Positions 52,365 through 61,418 of a stretch of 64,000 bases of DNA are shown piece by piece. The DNA is from Ectobacillus sp. JY-23. GTDB taxonomy: Bacteria > Bacillota > Bacilli > Bacillales > Bacillaceae_G. The position numbers and the translations under genes were made by a program. How positions within the stretch are numbered: the stretch's first letter is position 1; every line of letters starts with the position of its first letter. The stretch spans positions 3,638,001-3,702,000 of the forward strand of contig NZ_CP095462.1 of NCBI RefSeq assembly GCF_023022965.1, read 5' to 3'. The notes beneath the pieces were generated by a model. It searched no databases. It saw only the letters and a list, made by a program, of their open reading frames with translations, and had not been told where the DNA came from.

Positions 52365-53276
52365 ATGCTGGAATGCGCAATTATCGGCGGCGGGCCTGCG
52401 GGATTAAACGCGGCACTGGTGTTGGGGCGAGCGAGACGAAGGGTGATGTTGTTTGATAACAAGAAGCCACGTAACAGGGTGACCCGCCATTCATACGGTT
52501 TTCTCACAAGAGACGGCGTCACACCAAGCGAGTTTAGAGATATGGCACACCGCGATATTAAAAAATATCCGTCAGTAACGATAAAAACGGCTGAAGTGCT
52601 GGAAGTGAAACGGGAAGATGACGGGACGTTCCGGATTATGACTATCGAAGGAGAATCACATAGCAGTAAAAAAATCCTCATTGCGACGGGGCTAAAAGAA
52701 GAGCTGCCAGATGTAACGGGAATACGGGACTATTATGGAACAAGCATCTTTAGCTGTCCGTATTGCGATGGCTGGGAGCTGCGCGATCAGCCGTTAGCAT
52801 TGCTTGCAGGGCACGGGACGACGTTTCATCTTGCTCAAACGATGTATCAGTGGAGCAAGGACATCGTTGTTTGTACGAACGGTAAAGAGCTTCTGTCAAA
52901 AGAAGAACTACAGGTACTTGGGAGAAAAGGCATCCGCATTAACGAGCTGCCTATTTTGCATTTGGTCGGTACAGACGGCAAGCTGGAGCGGATTGTGTTT
53001 GCCGACGGCACGTCATTGGAGCGAGCAGGTGGCTTTGCGACTACGCTGCTTACACAATCGAACGATTTGGCGGTTTCGCTTGGCTGTAAATTGAACAAAC
53101 CAGGCGGCATCATCGTCGAGCAATTAGGGCAGACGAGTGTACAGGGTGTATATGCCGCAGGCGACGTGTCTTTGGCCGGGCCGGCACAATTAATTATCGC
53201 CGCCAGTCAAGGCATGCATGCTGCGATTGGTGTGAACCATGATCTGACGATGGAGGAGTTTGAAGCACAAGAATAG
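52365..53276 (+). CDS. Thioredoxin-reductase-like FAD oxidoreductase
   Basis: 303 residues. FAD site CAIIGGGPAGLNAALVLGRA, redox motif C-P-Y-C in FSCPYCDGWELRD (near 129-132) and the C-terminal VYAAGDVSLAGPAQLIIAAS. True thioredoxin reductases read CATC or CAVC; CPYC is typical of related dithiol oxidases (GliT-like) and uncharacterised Bacillus enzymes. Follows the Rrf2 gene by 60 bases and is followed at once by a methyltransferase, probably one operon. Confidence 0.85.
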   Translation: MLECAIIGGGPAGLNAALVLGRARRRVMLFDNKKPRNRVTRHSYGFLTRDGVTPSEFRDMAHRDIKKYPSVTIKTAEVLEVKREDDGTFRIMTIEGESHSSKKILIATGLKEELPDVTGIRDYYGTSIFSCPYCDGWELRDQPLALLAGHGTTFHLAQTMYQWSKDIVVCTNGKELLSKEELQVLGRKGIRINELPILHLVGTDGKLERIVFADGTSLERAGGFATTLLTQSNDLAVSLGCKLNKPGGIIVEQLGQTSVQGVYAAGDVSLAGPAQLIIAASQGMHAAIGVNHDLTMEEFEAQE

Positions 53277-53292
53277 GGAAGCAGGGGGAAAT

Positions 53293-53889
53293 ATGGCATA
53301 TAACGTGTTTGAACAGCTGGCAAATAGGTATGATACAAAAGAACGAATTGAATTGGCGCAAGTGATAGTGAAGGAAATACGACGTGAATTACGAAACAGC
53401 GAATCGAAATCCTTACTAGATTATGGGAGTGGCACAGGTCTAATCAGCTTGGCATTATGGGATGTGGTGGACTCTGTTTTGCTGGTGGATTCATCCAAAC
53501 AAATGCTGGAGGTGGCGCAAGCTAAAATCGACCACAAAGAAATTGCCAACGCGCAAGTGCTGCATGCGGATTTTGCGCAAGAAACGCCTACATGTAAGGC
53601 GGACATCATTTTACTGTCACTCGTCCTTCTTCATATTTCCGGTACAAAGAGCATGTTACAAACATTGTTTGGCATTTTAAATCGCGGCGGCAAACTGATG
53701 ATTGTGGATTTCGACAAAAACGATGCCGTGTATCACCCCAGCGTTCATAACGGTTTTTCGCAGGAAGAACTGAAAAAAACACTATCCGAAGTGGGATTTA
53801 CATGTATCGAAATCAGGACATTCCATCATGGAAACCGTATTTTCATGAATCAAGATGCCTCGCTGTTTGTAGCCAGCGGTATAAAGTAA
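53293..53889 (+). CDS. Class I SAM-dependent methyltransferase
   Basis: 198 residues from ATG 53293 (AGGGGG at 4 bases); an earlier in-frame start at 53260 overlaps the upstream gene. Motif I LLDYGSGTGLISLAL (near 47-61), motif II VDSSKQMLEVAQ and motif IV DIILLSLVLLHI are visible. Substrate unknown; the operon partner is a thioredoxin-reductase-like enzyme. Confidence 0.85.
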   Translation: MAYNVFEQLANRYDTKERIELAQVIVKEIRRELRNSESKSLLDYGSGTGLISLALWDVVDSVLLVDSSKQMLEVAQAKIDHKEIANAQVLHADFAQETPTCKADIILLSLVLLHISGTKSMLQTLFGILNRGGKLMIVDFDKNDAVYHPSVHNGFSQEELKKTLSEVGFTCIEIRTFHHGNRIFMNQDASLFVASGIK

Positions 53890-54098
53890 TATCTTGTTTC
53901 TTTGCAGGTACTCGCCATGATTGAAGGTTTAACATAAATTTTCAGGTAAAATGTAGTGAAATTTCAAATTTTTATAAATAAAATTAAAGGTTTGTGTTTA
54001 CTAAAAAGTTATTTAATGGTAAATTAACTAATGTTATCCTTTTGGAGTGTAATAGCTTAATATTTTGGATGATAAATTAGTATTGTAGGAGGCTTTAT

Positions 54099-54836
54099 AT
54101 GAAAAAATTACGTGCTTTAGCTCTAACGGTTGGCGTAGTGACTTCAGTTGCGGCGCTACCGACTTCTTCGCTTGCCGCAAGTAATAACTTACCTTACATT
54201 AATGAGATTAAGAAGCTACAGCCAGGTGTAAGTCAGGCGGAGCTTATCTCAAGTATCAACGAAATAGCTAAAAACACAGGAAATACAAAAGAGCAAATTG
54301 CCAAGCAGATTTTACAAGAATTAAAGAAGAATGACGCTAAAGGAATTGAAGAGTCACGTAAGGGGATACGTGCCCAAGGCGGGGGTGGTGGTACTGTTCC
54401 AGTAGGACCTAGTAGTGTGGGGAATATTTTTTACACAGCTTCTCAAACCGCTTATTTAAATCATGGTCATGTCGGAATGTATTCTTCTAAAGAGAAAATA
54501 GTTGAATCTGTACCAGGAGATGGTGTTCGTACTAAGACTGCAAAAGAAAGAAAAGTTGATAAAGGTGATGCGGTTATAAAGTCTGTTAATACATCTTCAA
54601 CCAACAAACAAAATGCAGCCAAATGGGCTTTAGGTCGTGTAGGTGTAGATTCCTATTCCTATAATTTTGCCACCAATCGTCATACGTCACATTATGGTGC
54701 TAAAAATTGCTCTAAGCTTATATGGTCAGCGTATCAACTCAATGGCAAGCTGGACTTAGATGTTGATGGTGGCGCAGGTGTGTATCCACGAGATGTTCGT
54801 GATGCAAAACAAACTTCAGTAGTACGCAAGATATAA
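54099..54836 (+). CDS. Secreted YycO/YiiX-like cysteine peptidase-fold protein
   Basis: 245 residues with a signal peptide ending SSLAA. Residues 30-90 form a helical region, then a glycine linker (AQGGGGGTVPVGP). The catalytic domain has GHVGMYSS (His), and KNCSKLIWSAYQLNG (Cys), the order of permuted NlpC/P60 domains such as YycO. Possible cell-wall or amide hydrolase. The ATG has AGGAGG upstream. Confidence 0.78.
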   Translation: MKKLRALALTVGVVTSVAALPTSSLAASNNLPYINEIKKLQPGVSQAELISSINEIAKNTGNTKEQIAKQILQELKKNDAKGIEESRKGIRAQGGGGGTVPVGPSSVGNIFYTASQTAYLNHGHVGMYSSKEKIVESVPGDGVRTKTAKERKVDKGDAVIKSVNTSSTNKQNAAKWALGRVGVDSYSYNFATNRHTSHYGAKNCSKLIWSAYQLNGKLDLDVDGGAGVYPRDVRDAKQTSVVRKI

Positions 54837-54842
54837 TTGTAA

Positions 54843-54875
54843 AGAAGTGCAGCTGTTACTGCTGTGCTTCTTTAC
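54843..54875 (+). terminator. Terminator after the NlpC-like gene
   Basis: AAGAAGTGCAGC / GCTGTGCTTCTT (one wobble) around TGTTACT, then TACTT. Confidence 0.65.
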
Positions 54876-54893
54876 TTATTAGGAGAGAGACAT

Positions 54894-56099
54894 ATGAAAA
54901 AACGATATATCGTATTTGTTGCAGCACTCATCTTACTAGCTGTCCTATCATATATTTTCTTTTTTAGTAAGCGGGGACTTACTATTCTATCAGAAGCAGA
55001 CATTGGACATCCAAGTTTTTTACAAGATAAACAAGCAGTCGTTTATCTTTCAACGACTGCTGACCAAGATATGGACGGGAAGGGCTTTAGTTATGCAATT
55101 TTTATAGATAGAAAGGGAAGAGCAGCGGGATATCAGATGAAAGGATTGGAATCGGGCAATATCAACATATCAGATGATAAAAAGCAGTTATTGCTTGAAA
55201 CCAAAGACAGCATCCGACTTATTGGAAAGAAAGCCGCTACTTACAAGACAAAGTATCAGCATACCGGGGAATATAACACTTATTTGCCAAAAGAGCAGCG
55301 CTTTGTGAATATCTACAACTCAGGTTTTGACAAGAAGAACGGCGGTTATAACTCCAACGTCATTCATATTGATAGAAAAGGTATTCATACGGCCAATATA
55401 CCGCATTATCTAATGAGTGAGGGGAAAGACGGAGAGAAGGTTGTTATCATAGGAAATGAGCAGGAGAACGACACATATATCATGAGATCAATCACATTTG
55501 CTGGTACAAGTATGTCAATGACTGATCCGGTAGTATTAAATCTGCCAAAAACCATGACTTATTCAAGTGTATCGTCTATTGTAAGTGATGCAAAATACCA
55601 CTATCAAGTGATTGCCGGAATAGGGGAAGAAGAAACAGAAATGACGTATGTGCTTCGGATAGATAAAGAAACAGCTGAAGTCGATTTAACACCTATTTAT
55701 GAGAAAGCAAGAAGTTTTGAGGATGCGATTGCTATAATTCCTTTTGACACAGAGCGTTCCGCATATTTATATGAAGACAAATTATACTACATAGATGGTC
55801 TCGGTGATATGATTACGTTTGATACAAAAACGAAAGCCGTTAGCAGAAAGTTTAAAATTGATTATCATGTGACAGACGGCGTCCGTTTTCATGAACAAAG
55901 TTATTTTGAAAAAGATCGTCTGTACGTGCTTCGTCATGATTTTGACCGCAAACACAAATATTATATAGAGGAATACAGTCTACATAATGGAGAAAAAGTG
56001 AAGGAAACAGATGTTATAGGTATGGACAAGCTATTGAAGTCAGTGCCATGGGGCAAGAAAATTTATTCTTATGACTTTATTATGTTACAAAAAGAGTAA
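54894..56099 (+). CDS. Membrane-anchored beta-propeller-like protein
   Basis: 401 residues from ATG 54894 (AGGAGAGA at 5 bases). One N-terminal membrane anchor (RYIVFVAALILLAVLSYIFF), then a long extracellular beta-rich domain with repeated short blades (AIFIDRKGRAAGYQ, NINISDDKKQLLLE, VIHIDRKGIHTANI, VLRIDKETAEVDLT, DMITFDTKTKAVS). Family not recognised. Confidence 0.7.
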   Translation: MKKRYIVFVAALILLAVLSYIFFFSKRGLTILSEADIGHPSFLQDKQAVVYLSTTADQDMDGKGFSYAIFIDRKGRAAGYQMKGLESGNINISDDKKQLLLETKDSIRLIGKKAATYKTKYQHTGEYNTYLPKEQRFVNIYNSGFDKKNGGYNSNVIHIDRKGIHTANIPHYLMSEGKDGEKVVIIGNEQENDTYIMRSITFAGTSMSMTDPVVLNLPKTMTYSSVSSIVSDAKYHYQVIAGIGEEETEMTYVLRIDKETAEVDLTPIYEKARSFEDAIAIIPFDTERSAYLYEDKLYYIDGLGDMITFDTKTKAVSRKFKIDYHVTDGVRFHEQSYFEKDRLYVLRHDFDRKHKYYIEEYSLHNGEKVKETDVIGMDKLLKSVPWGKKIYSYDFIMLQKE

Positions 56100-56168
56100 T
56101 GGGTGCCATAAAGTACCCTCAAGGCATGTATTTTGATCGTACATATAGTAGAATAGGAGTGGAATTTT

Positions 56169-56279
56169 ATGTACGCAAACAAGCGTGAGCTTGGGAAGGG
56201 GCTGGTGAACAACGGAATTTTGGGTGGTATTTCGGTCATGTTACTTGGTATCATGGTATTGGTTTACGTATTGCTATAA
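56169..56279 (+). CDS. Small membrane protein (36 residues)
   Basis: MYANKRELGKGLVNNGILGG followed by ISVMLLGIMVLVYVLL: a short basic head and one membrane helix. AGGAGTGG precedes the ATG at good spacing. Too short for most gene finders. Confidence 0.55.
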   Translation: MYANKRELGKGLVNNGILGGISVMLLGIMVLVYVLL

Positions 56280-56378
56280 TCGTTACACAATACGGGCTAA
56301 ACAAAGACTGTTTTGCGGGAATGGTTCAATAAAAAGGTCAAAAAGACAATGTAAAGCATCTTTTTCCGAACCGATGCA

Positions 56379-56437
56379 ATCGCCGCCAGTCAAGGTCTGC
56401 ATGAATCATAACCTGACATTTTGAAGCGCAAGAATAG
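56379..56437 (+). pseudogene. Decayed duplicate of the 3' end of the thioredoxin-reductase-like gene
   Basis: ATCGCCGCCAGTCAAGGTC and GAAGCGCAAGAATAG match the last 75 bases of the gene at 52365 (ATCGCCGCCAGTCAAGGCA ... GAAGCACAAGAATAG), with internal deletions. Confidence 0.75.
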
Positions 56438-56463
56438 ACTGCCAGGCCAGGCAGTCTATTTTC
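56433..56463. terminator. Bidirectional terminator
   Basis: AATAGACTGCC / GGCAGTCTATT, 11-bp stem, loop AGGCCA, T-rich downstream on the plus strand; it overlaps the end of the minus-strand serine hydrolase. Confidence 0.8.
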
Positions 56464-57508
56464 CTATTTCCTTTTTGGCGAGATGGTGTATGCTTCTTGC
56501 TTTTGCATAGGTCTCTTCTTTTGAAAACTGACGATATAAAAATACCTGTAGTGGTGTCGTGCCTGTGTTGTTCATCATAGCAACGACCAACTTATTTGCT
56601 CTATCAACAATAATGAACTGTCCACCTGCGCCTACCGCCCATTGTAGCTTGTTGTTATCCTCTAGCCACCAAAGATAGCCGTATCCTGTGAACTGATCGA
56701 CATCTTCAATGGTGGAATAGGCAGTAAAGCTTTTATCAATCCAGGTTTTTGGAATAATTTGCTTACCATTCCAGACGCCATCGTTGGCATATAATGCGCC
56801 AAAACGCGCCAAATCCTCTGCACACATATAAAATCTGTACATCGGAATGGAGGTATCTTCAGCTGTGTTGTACACAACATTTTCTGGACGAAATTGCTTC
56901 ATGTGGGTAGGTTTCGCAATCCATTCATAAAATGCTTCACCGATGGACAGACCTGTCTCTTGCTCGAAAATGACACCGAGCACATTAAAGTCCCAATTGT
57001 TGTAGTAATAATGTTCATTTGGCTGATAAGACCCGCGCTTTGGACGTAACTCTTTCATTTGTTGAGACTCACCGATCGACGGCAGGTATACACCTGAGCG
57101 TGCCTTCAATAAATCTTCGATTGTGGCGGACTTTTCGGTTTCAGTCAACGGATTGACAGTATCGTTAATGCGTAATTCACCTAGTGTTTGCTGCAGATTG
57201 ACCAATTGCTTGTCCTCTGCAATTCCGAACAAGGCACTAATCAAGCTTTTACGAACGGAGGCTACGTTAGATATTGTGTCAGTTTCTCCCCATTCTGCTA
57301 GCAGTTTGTCACCTTCTAACATTACCACTGCATCCGCTTCGCCCTTTTTCATTTCTTCGTTAAGTGTTTTCTGTAACGCGGCTGATGCCTGCGGTGAACG
57401 CGTGAACGGTTGATAAAAGTCATTTGTTTCAGATGTAGTGAAGGGAATACTAAAGTACCCCAAGATGGCGATACATAGGATACAAGTCAGTATAATGATT
57501 TTTTTCAT
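56456..57508 (-). CDS. Serine hydrolase (class C beta-lactamase/penicillin-binding-protein fold)
   Basis: 350 residues from ATG 57508, chosen for AGGAGGT at 9 bases. N-terminal membrane or signal segment (KKIIILTCILCIAILGYFSI). Active-site SxxK is S84-V-R-K87 (ASVRKSL); the YxN-like motif is in YYYNNWDFN; the third motif is represented by GAGGQ near 305. A family of esterases and peptidases; no evidence for beta-lactam resistance. Convergent with the gene before it and divergent from the MerR gene. Confidence 0.85.
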   Translation of the reverse strand: MKKIIILTCILCIAILGYFSIPFTTSETNDFYQPFTRSPQASAALQKTLNEEMKKGEADAVVMLEGDKLLAEWGETDTISNVASVRKSLISALFGIAEDKQLVNLQQTLGELRINDTVNPLTETEKSATIEDLLKARSGVYLPSIGESQQMKELRPKRGSYQPNEHYYYNNWDFNVLGVIFEQETGLSIGEAFYEWIAKPTHMKQFRPENVVYNTAEDTSIPMYRFYMCAEDLARFGALYANDGVWNGKQIIPKTWIDKSFTAYSTIEDVDQFTGYGYLWWLEDNNKLQWAVGAGGQFIIVDRANKLVVAMMNNTGTTPLQVFLYRQFSKEETYAKARSIHHLAKKEIGK

Positions 57509-57548
57509 AATAATGTAACCTCCTGATATGATACTAGTATGTATCATA

Positions 57549-57573
57549 AAGGTTCAAGTTACTTGAAGGTCAA
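57549..57573. promoter_or_regulatory. MerR-type operator in the divergent promoter region
   Basis: GGTTCAAGTTACTTGAAGG, arms TTCAAG / CTTGAA around TTA. It is placed between the serine hydrolase and the MerR gene, in the position of an extended promoter spacer. Confidence 0.65.
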
Positions 57574-57607
57574 TATACTATAATAAAATAAGATTAAGGA
57601 GATTCCA

Positions 57608-58474
57608 ATGAACAACAGTTATACCATAGGAGAAATGGCCAAGCTGTGCGGTGTAGCACCATCTGCGCTGCGATATTACGATTCGGTTGGGCTTATCACA
57701 CCGAGACAAGACAGTTCTAATCATTACCGATATTATACGTATCAAGATGTTGCGAAGGTCCGCATTATTCAAAATTTGCGGGAGCTTCGTTTTTCTATTG
57801 AAGACATTGTCGACATGCTCGGAGAAAACGATGTGGACCATCAACTAGCTCTCATGGAAAAGAAGCGGGCGGAGATAGAAGAGGAGGTGAAGGCGCTACA
57901 AACCTCCCTACAGGTGCTGACAAACAGAATTGCAGGCATACGCAGTGCGATGGAACAAGAAAAGTCTTTCTTTTCAGCGCAAATGAAACAGCTTCCAGAT
58001 AGGCGTGTGTTATCCCTTCGCAAGAAAAGTCATGCCGCTAATTTGGAATCCTATACTCTCTACTTTAATGAATTAATAAGTCTGGCGAAAAAGTATGACA
58101 TTGTCATCCCTTCTCATTTTATGATAATTCACCATCATATCGATGTGAATCAACCATGGCGTTTTATAGCTGAAGCAGAAAAGGACATTGAAGTATGCTT
58201 GCCGCTCGATCATACTGAGAAGTTAGAAGCGGAGCGCGTAATCGATGGGGGACTGTATATGACCATGCTTGTAAAAGGCATGGCCGGTAAAGAACGTTTT
58301 CAAGATATTATGCAGTTTGTGCAAGTCTGGCTAACCGAACATGGCTACCGAGCAGCTGGTCCGATTACGGATGTTCTTCTTACAGATATGAGCCAATTGC
58401 AGCCGGAGAGGCTTCCAGAGCAAGTAAGGGCGGAAATGCAGATTAGACTGGTAAAGCAGCAGAGCAATATATGA
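57608..58474 (+). CDS. MerR-family regulator with GyrI-like ligand domain
   Basis: 288 residues. The MerR HTH (YTIGEMAKLCGVAPSALRYY, GLITPRQDSSNHYRYYT), a dimerisation helix (80-125), then a multidrug-binding GyrI-like domain (130-288), as in BmrR/BltR. Probably senses a hydrophobic compound and controls the divergent serine hydrolase. Confidence 0.87.
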   Translation: MNNSYTIGEMAKLCGVAPSALRYYDSVGLITPRQDSSNHYRYYTYQDVAKVRIIQNLRELRFSIEDIVDMLGENDVDHQLALMEKKRAEIEEEVKALQTSLQVLTNRIAGIRSAMEQEKSFFSAQMKQLPDRRVLSLRKKSHAANLESYTLYFNELISLAKKYDIVIPSHFMIIHHHIDVNQPWRFIAEAEKDIEVCLPLDHTEKLEAERVIDGGLYMTMLVKGMAGKERFQDIMQFVQVWLTEHGYRAAGPITDVLLTDMSQLQPERLPEQVRAEMQIRLVKQQSNI

Positions 58475-58593
58475 AGGAAAAAGAATGGCTGCCGTTAATG
58501 GAGAGCTCATTTTTGCATGTGGCATATAATATAGAAAGGATTATTCACTCAGCACATGGTGTAAAGGAAGGTCTCTATATAAAGGAAATAATC

Positions 58594-58971
58594 ATGCAAG
58601 TCTACGATTGCTGCAGCAGTTTCAATCGGTATTGCTGTTTTTCAAATTTTACTTTTTGTAGGGTTTCCTCTTGCAGCATATAGCTGGGGCGGTAAATACG
58701 ACGGCGTGCTTGCAAAGAACATGCGAGTGATGAGCTTACTGTCTGCATTTGTGTTACTCCTGATGAGCTTTGTCTTTCTCATACATATAAGAATCATAAT
58801 GCTAGGTTTTAATGTTAGAACAGATATGATTCTAATGGTTATAACGGTATTGATGGGGCTCAATACTGTAGGCAATTTTGTTTCAACAAGCAAAAAAGAA
58901 AGATTGGTCATGACCCCTTTAGCAGCCATAAATTTTTTTGGATGTTGACTTATATTCCTAGCTTCTAAGTG
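58594..58971 (+). pseudogene. DUF5391-like membrane protein, two lesions
   Basis: The ATG at 58594 has a good AAGGAAAT site, but the reading frame shifts by one base in codon 2. The open frame then reads KSTIAAAVSIGIAVFQILLF, FPLAAYSWGGKYDGVLAKNM and RTDMILMVITVLMGLNTVGN, four membrane segments. A TGA replaces what is probably a Trp after NFFGC, and the frame continues LIFLASK to a second stop at 58971. Both changes point to a pseudogene; the DUF5391 assignment is from memory of the family. Confidence 0.65.
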
Positions 58972-58989
58972 AGATGATGTATACGAATG

Positions 58990-59016
58990 AGAGGTGCCGT
59001 GCTGCACTTCTTTTTT
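58990..59016 (+). terminator. Terminator after the DUF5391-like gene
   Basis: GAGGTGC / GCACTTC (one wobble), then TTTTTTG. Confidence 0.65.
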
Positions 59017-59078
59017 GTATTTCAAGAAAGTTCTGATATGGTGTATGATGGAAAAAGAGACAGATGGGAGGATGAACA

Positions 59079-60017
59079 ATGCGCGAGGAATTGAAGCAAG
59101 CTATGAAACTACGTGAAGACGGGAAGCTAAAGGAAGCGAATGCGTTGTGCTTGCAGTTGGTCAACCGATATCCAAATGATCCGGATGTGCACTATCAATG
59201 CGCGTGGAGCTTTGATGTGCTAGGGGAGGAAGTAGCGGCGGTACCGTATTATGAAAAAGCGATTGCACTTGGCCTTCCTGATAAGGAGCTAGCAGGGGCT
59301 TACTTAGGTCTTGGCAGTACATATCGAACGCTAGGAAACTATGAAAAATCGAAAGAAACATTCCAAAAGGGAATGTCACGATTTCCAGAGAACCGGGCGC
59401 TTTCGGTGTTTTATGCAATGACCCTACATAATTTACATCAGCATGAGCAAGCCATGGAGATTCTGCTGCGTTGCATCGCTGATACGACAAATGATGCTGA
59501 GGTGCTGTCATATCAGCGCGCGATTCGTTTTTATGCCGGGCAGCTTGACCGTGTTTGGCGCGTGCGCATGCAGGTGGACGACTTGAGCGATGAACGCGTG
59601 CAGGCATTAATTATGAATCATCTCGAAAGTATGGCGCTACATTCACCGCCGGAAAGCAGGCATGCGCTGCATTTTGATGGTCTGCGTCAGCCGGATGTGA
59701 CGTTTTGGAGTGCATGGGAGGGGGAAGAGCTTGTCGGGTGCGGTGCGCTGAAGGAACTGGGTGCAGCGCACGGCGAAATTAAGTCAATGAAAACAGATCC
59801 CCGTCATGTGCGAAAGGGCGTAGCGCGGCAGGTGCTTGCGCATATTATCGACGTAGCCAAAGAGCGCGGATACACAAGACTCAGCCTGGAAACAGGTTCG
59901 ATGGCGGCGTTTGCCCCGGCGCGTAGGCTGTACGAAAGCTTTGGCTTTACCTACTGTGAGCCGTTTGCCCATTATAAGCATGACCCAAACAGTATGTTTA
60001 TGACAAAGGAGCTATGA
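59079..60017 (+). CDS. TPR-GNAT fusion protein
   Basis: 312 residues. Residues 1-150 contain about four tetratricopeptide repeats (LKEANALCLQLVNRYPNDPD, AVPYYEKAIALG, AYLGLGSTYRTLGNYEKSKE). Residues 160-312 are a GNAT domain (TFWSAWEGEELVGCGALKEL, HVRKGVARQVLAHIID, RRLYESFGFTYCEPF). The two parts are joined without a stop or frameshift. The TPR half may dock the acetyltransferase onto a protein substrate. Confidence 0.82.
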   Translation: MREELKQAMKLREDGKLKEANALCLQLVNRYPNDPDVHYQCAWSFDVLGEEVAAVPYYEKAIALGLPDKELAGAYLGLGSTYRTLGNYEKSKETFQKGMSRFPENRALSVFYAMTLHNLHQHEQAMEILLRCIADTTNDAEVLSYQRAIRFYAGQLDRVWRVRMQVDDLSDERVQALIMNHLESMALHSPPESRHALHFDGLRQPDVTFWSAWEGEELVGCGALKELGAAHGEIKSMKTDPRHVRKGVARQVLAHIIDVAKERGYTRLSLETGSMAAFAPARRLYESFGFTYCEPFAHYKHDPNSMFMTKEL

Positions 60018-60024
60018 GAGGCAT

Positions 60025-60504
60025 ATGAAGACAATTTCACTAGCATTCTATCAACCACAATATGAAGAACAGCTTAAAGCTTTTTATTTGCCGCCGCATC
60101 AAAGTGATTTTACCGTTTTGCCGTATGAGGCCTTGCAGGTAAGTCAAGAAGATGAGGAGCGCCATCCTGTTGTGATTTTACAGGATGGTCAAGTAGCCGG
60201 TTTTTTTGTTCTCCACGGCTGGGGCGGTGTGCAATCATACAGCACCAATACAAGCGCCATGTTACTTCGTGCCTTTTCTGTGCATCCAAATTTTCAAGGA
60301 CAAGGAATTGCGAGCGAGGCAATTCAAATATTGCCGAAGTTTGTGCGAGAGCATTTTCCTTGGTGCGATGAAATTGTACTCGGCGTGAACCACGCGAATG
60401 AGGCGGCGCAGCGTGTGTATGCGCGAAACGGCTTTGTCGATCAAGGTAACCGGGTAATGGGGCGCAAGGGTGAGCAGTATGTGATGCATATGGTTTTGAA
60501 GTAG
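60025..60504 (+). CDS. GNAT acetyltransferase
   Basis: 159 residues. HPVVILQDGQVAGFFVLHGW, RAFSVHPNFQGQGIASEAIQ (acetyl-CoA loop) and NEAAQRVYARNGFVDQG show the complete GNAT core. It begins 8 bases after the TPR-GNAT gene, so the two are in one transcript. Confidence 0.85.
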   Translation: MKTISLAFYQPQYEEQLKAFYLPPHQSDFTVLPYEALQVSQEDEERHPVVILQDGQVAGFFVLHGWGGVQSYSTNTSAMLLRAFSVHPNFQGQGIASEAIQILPKFVREHFPWCDEIVLGVNHANEAAQRVYARNGFVDQGNRVMGRKGEQYVMHMVLK

Positions 60505-60588
60505 AAGGTGTTTTGCGAAACGATAAGCGTTTGTCAGATGGAAACTACTACAACACGGTACTCATGGGACGACTGCGAAAGTAGTGTC

Positions 60589-60906
60589 TCACCGCGTTGC
60601 AAAATAGAGATGATAGTGCGTTTTACAGCCCTCATTGAATGCAGACTTACAGGTTGGACAATGCGTCACGCTTTGATATTCGTTGATGGTAAGCTCTGTT
60701 TGACAGGCGCCGCACAAAATCGCTTTCTCATGCCACTCTGCTTTTGGCCAAACCGCACGCGGGTGGTCTTCACAGGCATCGTGGCATTCGTAGCACGGAT
60801 AATATTTGTCGCAGCACTTAAACCGAATGGCAATAATATCTTTTTCGGAATGATAGTGAACGCAGCGTGTTTCCTGATCAACAGTTGGTCCGTATACAGT
60901 AATCAT
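60589..60906 (-). CDS. CHY zinc-finger protein
   Basis: 105 residues with the CHY pattern: CVHYHSEKDIIAIRFKCCDK, YYPCYECHDACEDHPRAVW, ILCGACQTELT and HCPTCKSAFNEGCKTHYH. About 14 Cys/His ligands would bind three or four zinc ions. A stand-alone cytoplasmic protein of unknown role. Convergent with the GNAT gene before it. Confidence 0.88.
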   Translation of the reverse strand: MITVYGPTVDQETRCVHYHSEKDIIAIRFKCCDKYYPCYECHDACEDHPRAVWPKAEWHEKAILCGACQTELTINEYQSVTHCPTCKSAFNEGCKTHYHLYFATR

Positions 60907-60954
60907 ATAAAAGCCTCCTTTTTATTTATTGTACAATATGTTAGGGGGGAAGAA

Positions 60955-61418
60955 ATGAATTTTGTGTGGATAAGCATGAGTATATTTGGTTTGGTAAATC
61001 TTATTATCTATTTCATTTTACAGCGCGTAAAAGACGAGAAAGACCATGAGCTACCGCTGCGGTATAAGCTTCTCATACAGATGGGCTGTAGTTTTATATG
61101 TACCGTACCAATCTTGGCTATTTTTGCATTGTACTTCGGTGTGCTAACAGGGATGAACGCTCTATTTGGTCATTTGTTTGTCATCCAAAATAGTACGGCA
61201 CTGCTTTGGGCAGTCGGAACGGTCCTGGGTTGGTTGTTAGTGAGCGAAGTGCTGGTGCAGCCTTTGTTACGAGTGGCGATGATGCTGTAGCGATCTATTA
61301 TTTGCTGCTTTGGGTGCCCGGGATTGAAATGCGTAGTCTTGCGGTGCCGGCTATGATTGCGTTACTAACAGCGCCACTAGATGTCACAGTTGCATTCATT
61401 CAGAGGAGGAACAAATGA
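60955..61418 (+). pseudogene. Membrane protein gene with a probable frameshift
   Basis: ATG 60955 (GGGGGG upstream) opens a frame with helices FVWISMSIFGLVNLIIYFIL, FICTVPILAIFALYFGVLTG and ALLWAVGTVLGWLLVSEVLV, stopping at 61290. From about 61275 the next frame carries on with SGDDAVAIYYLLLWVPGIEM and AMIALLTAPLDVTVAFIQRR to 61418, a further two helices ending 3 bases into the next gene. A one-base indel near 61275 explains both frames. Confidence 0.6.

Noticed and set aside
60508-61290. 260-codon frame covering the CHY gene region on the plus strand
   Set aside because: Its first half is the shadow of the minus-strand CHY zinc-finger gene; only the part from ATG 60955 has a ribosome site and membrane-protein character.
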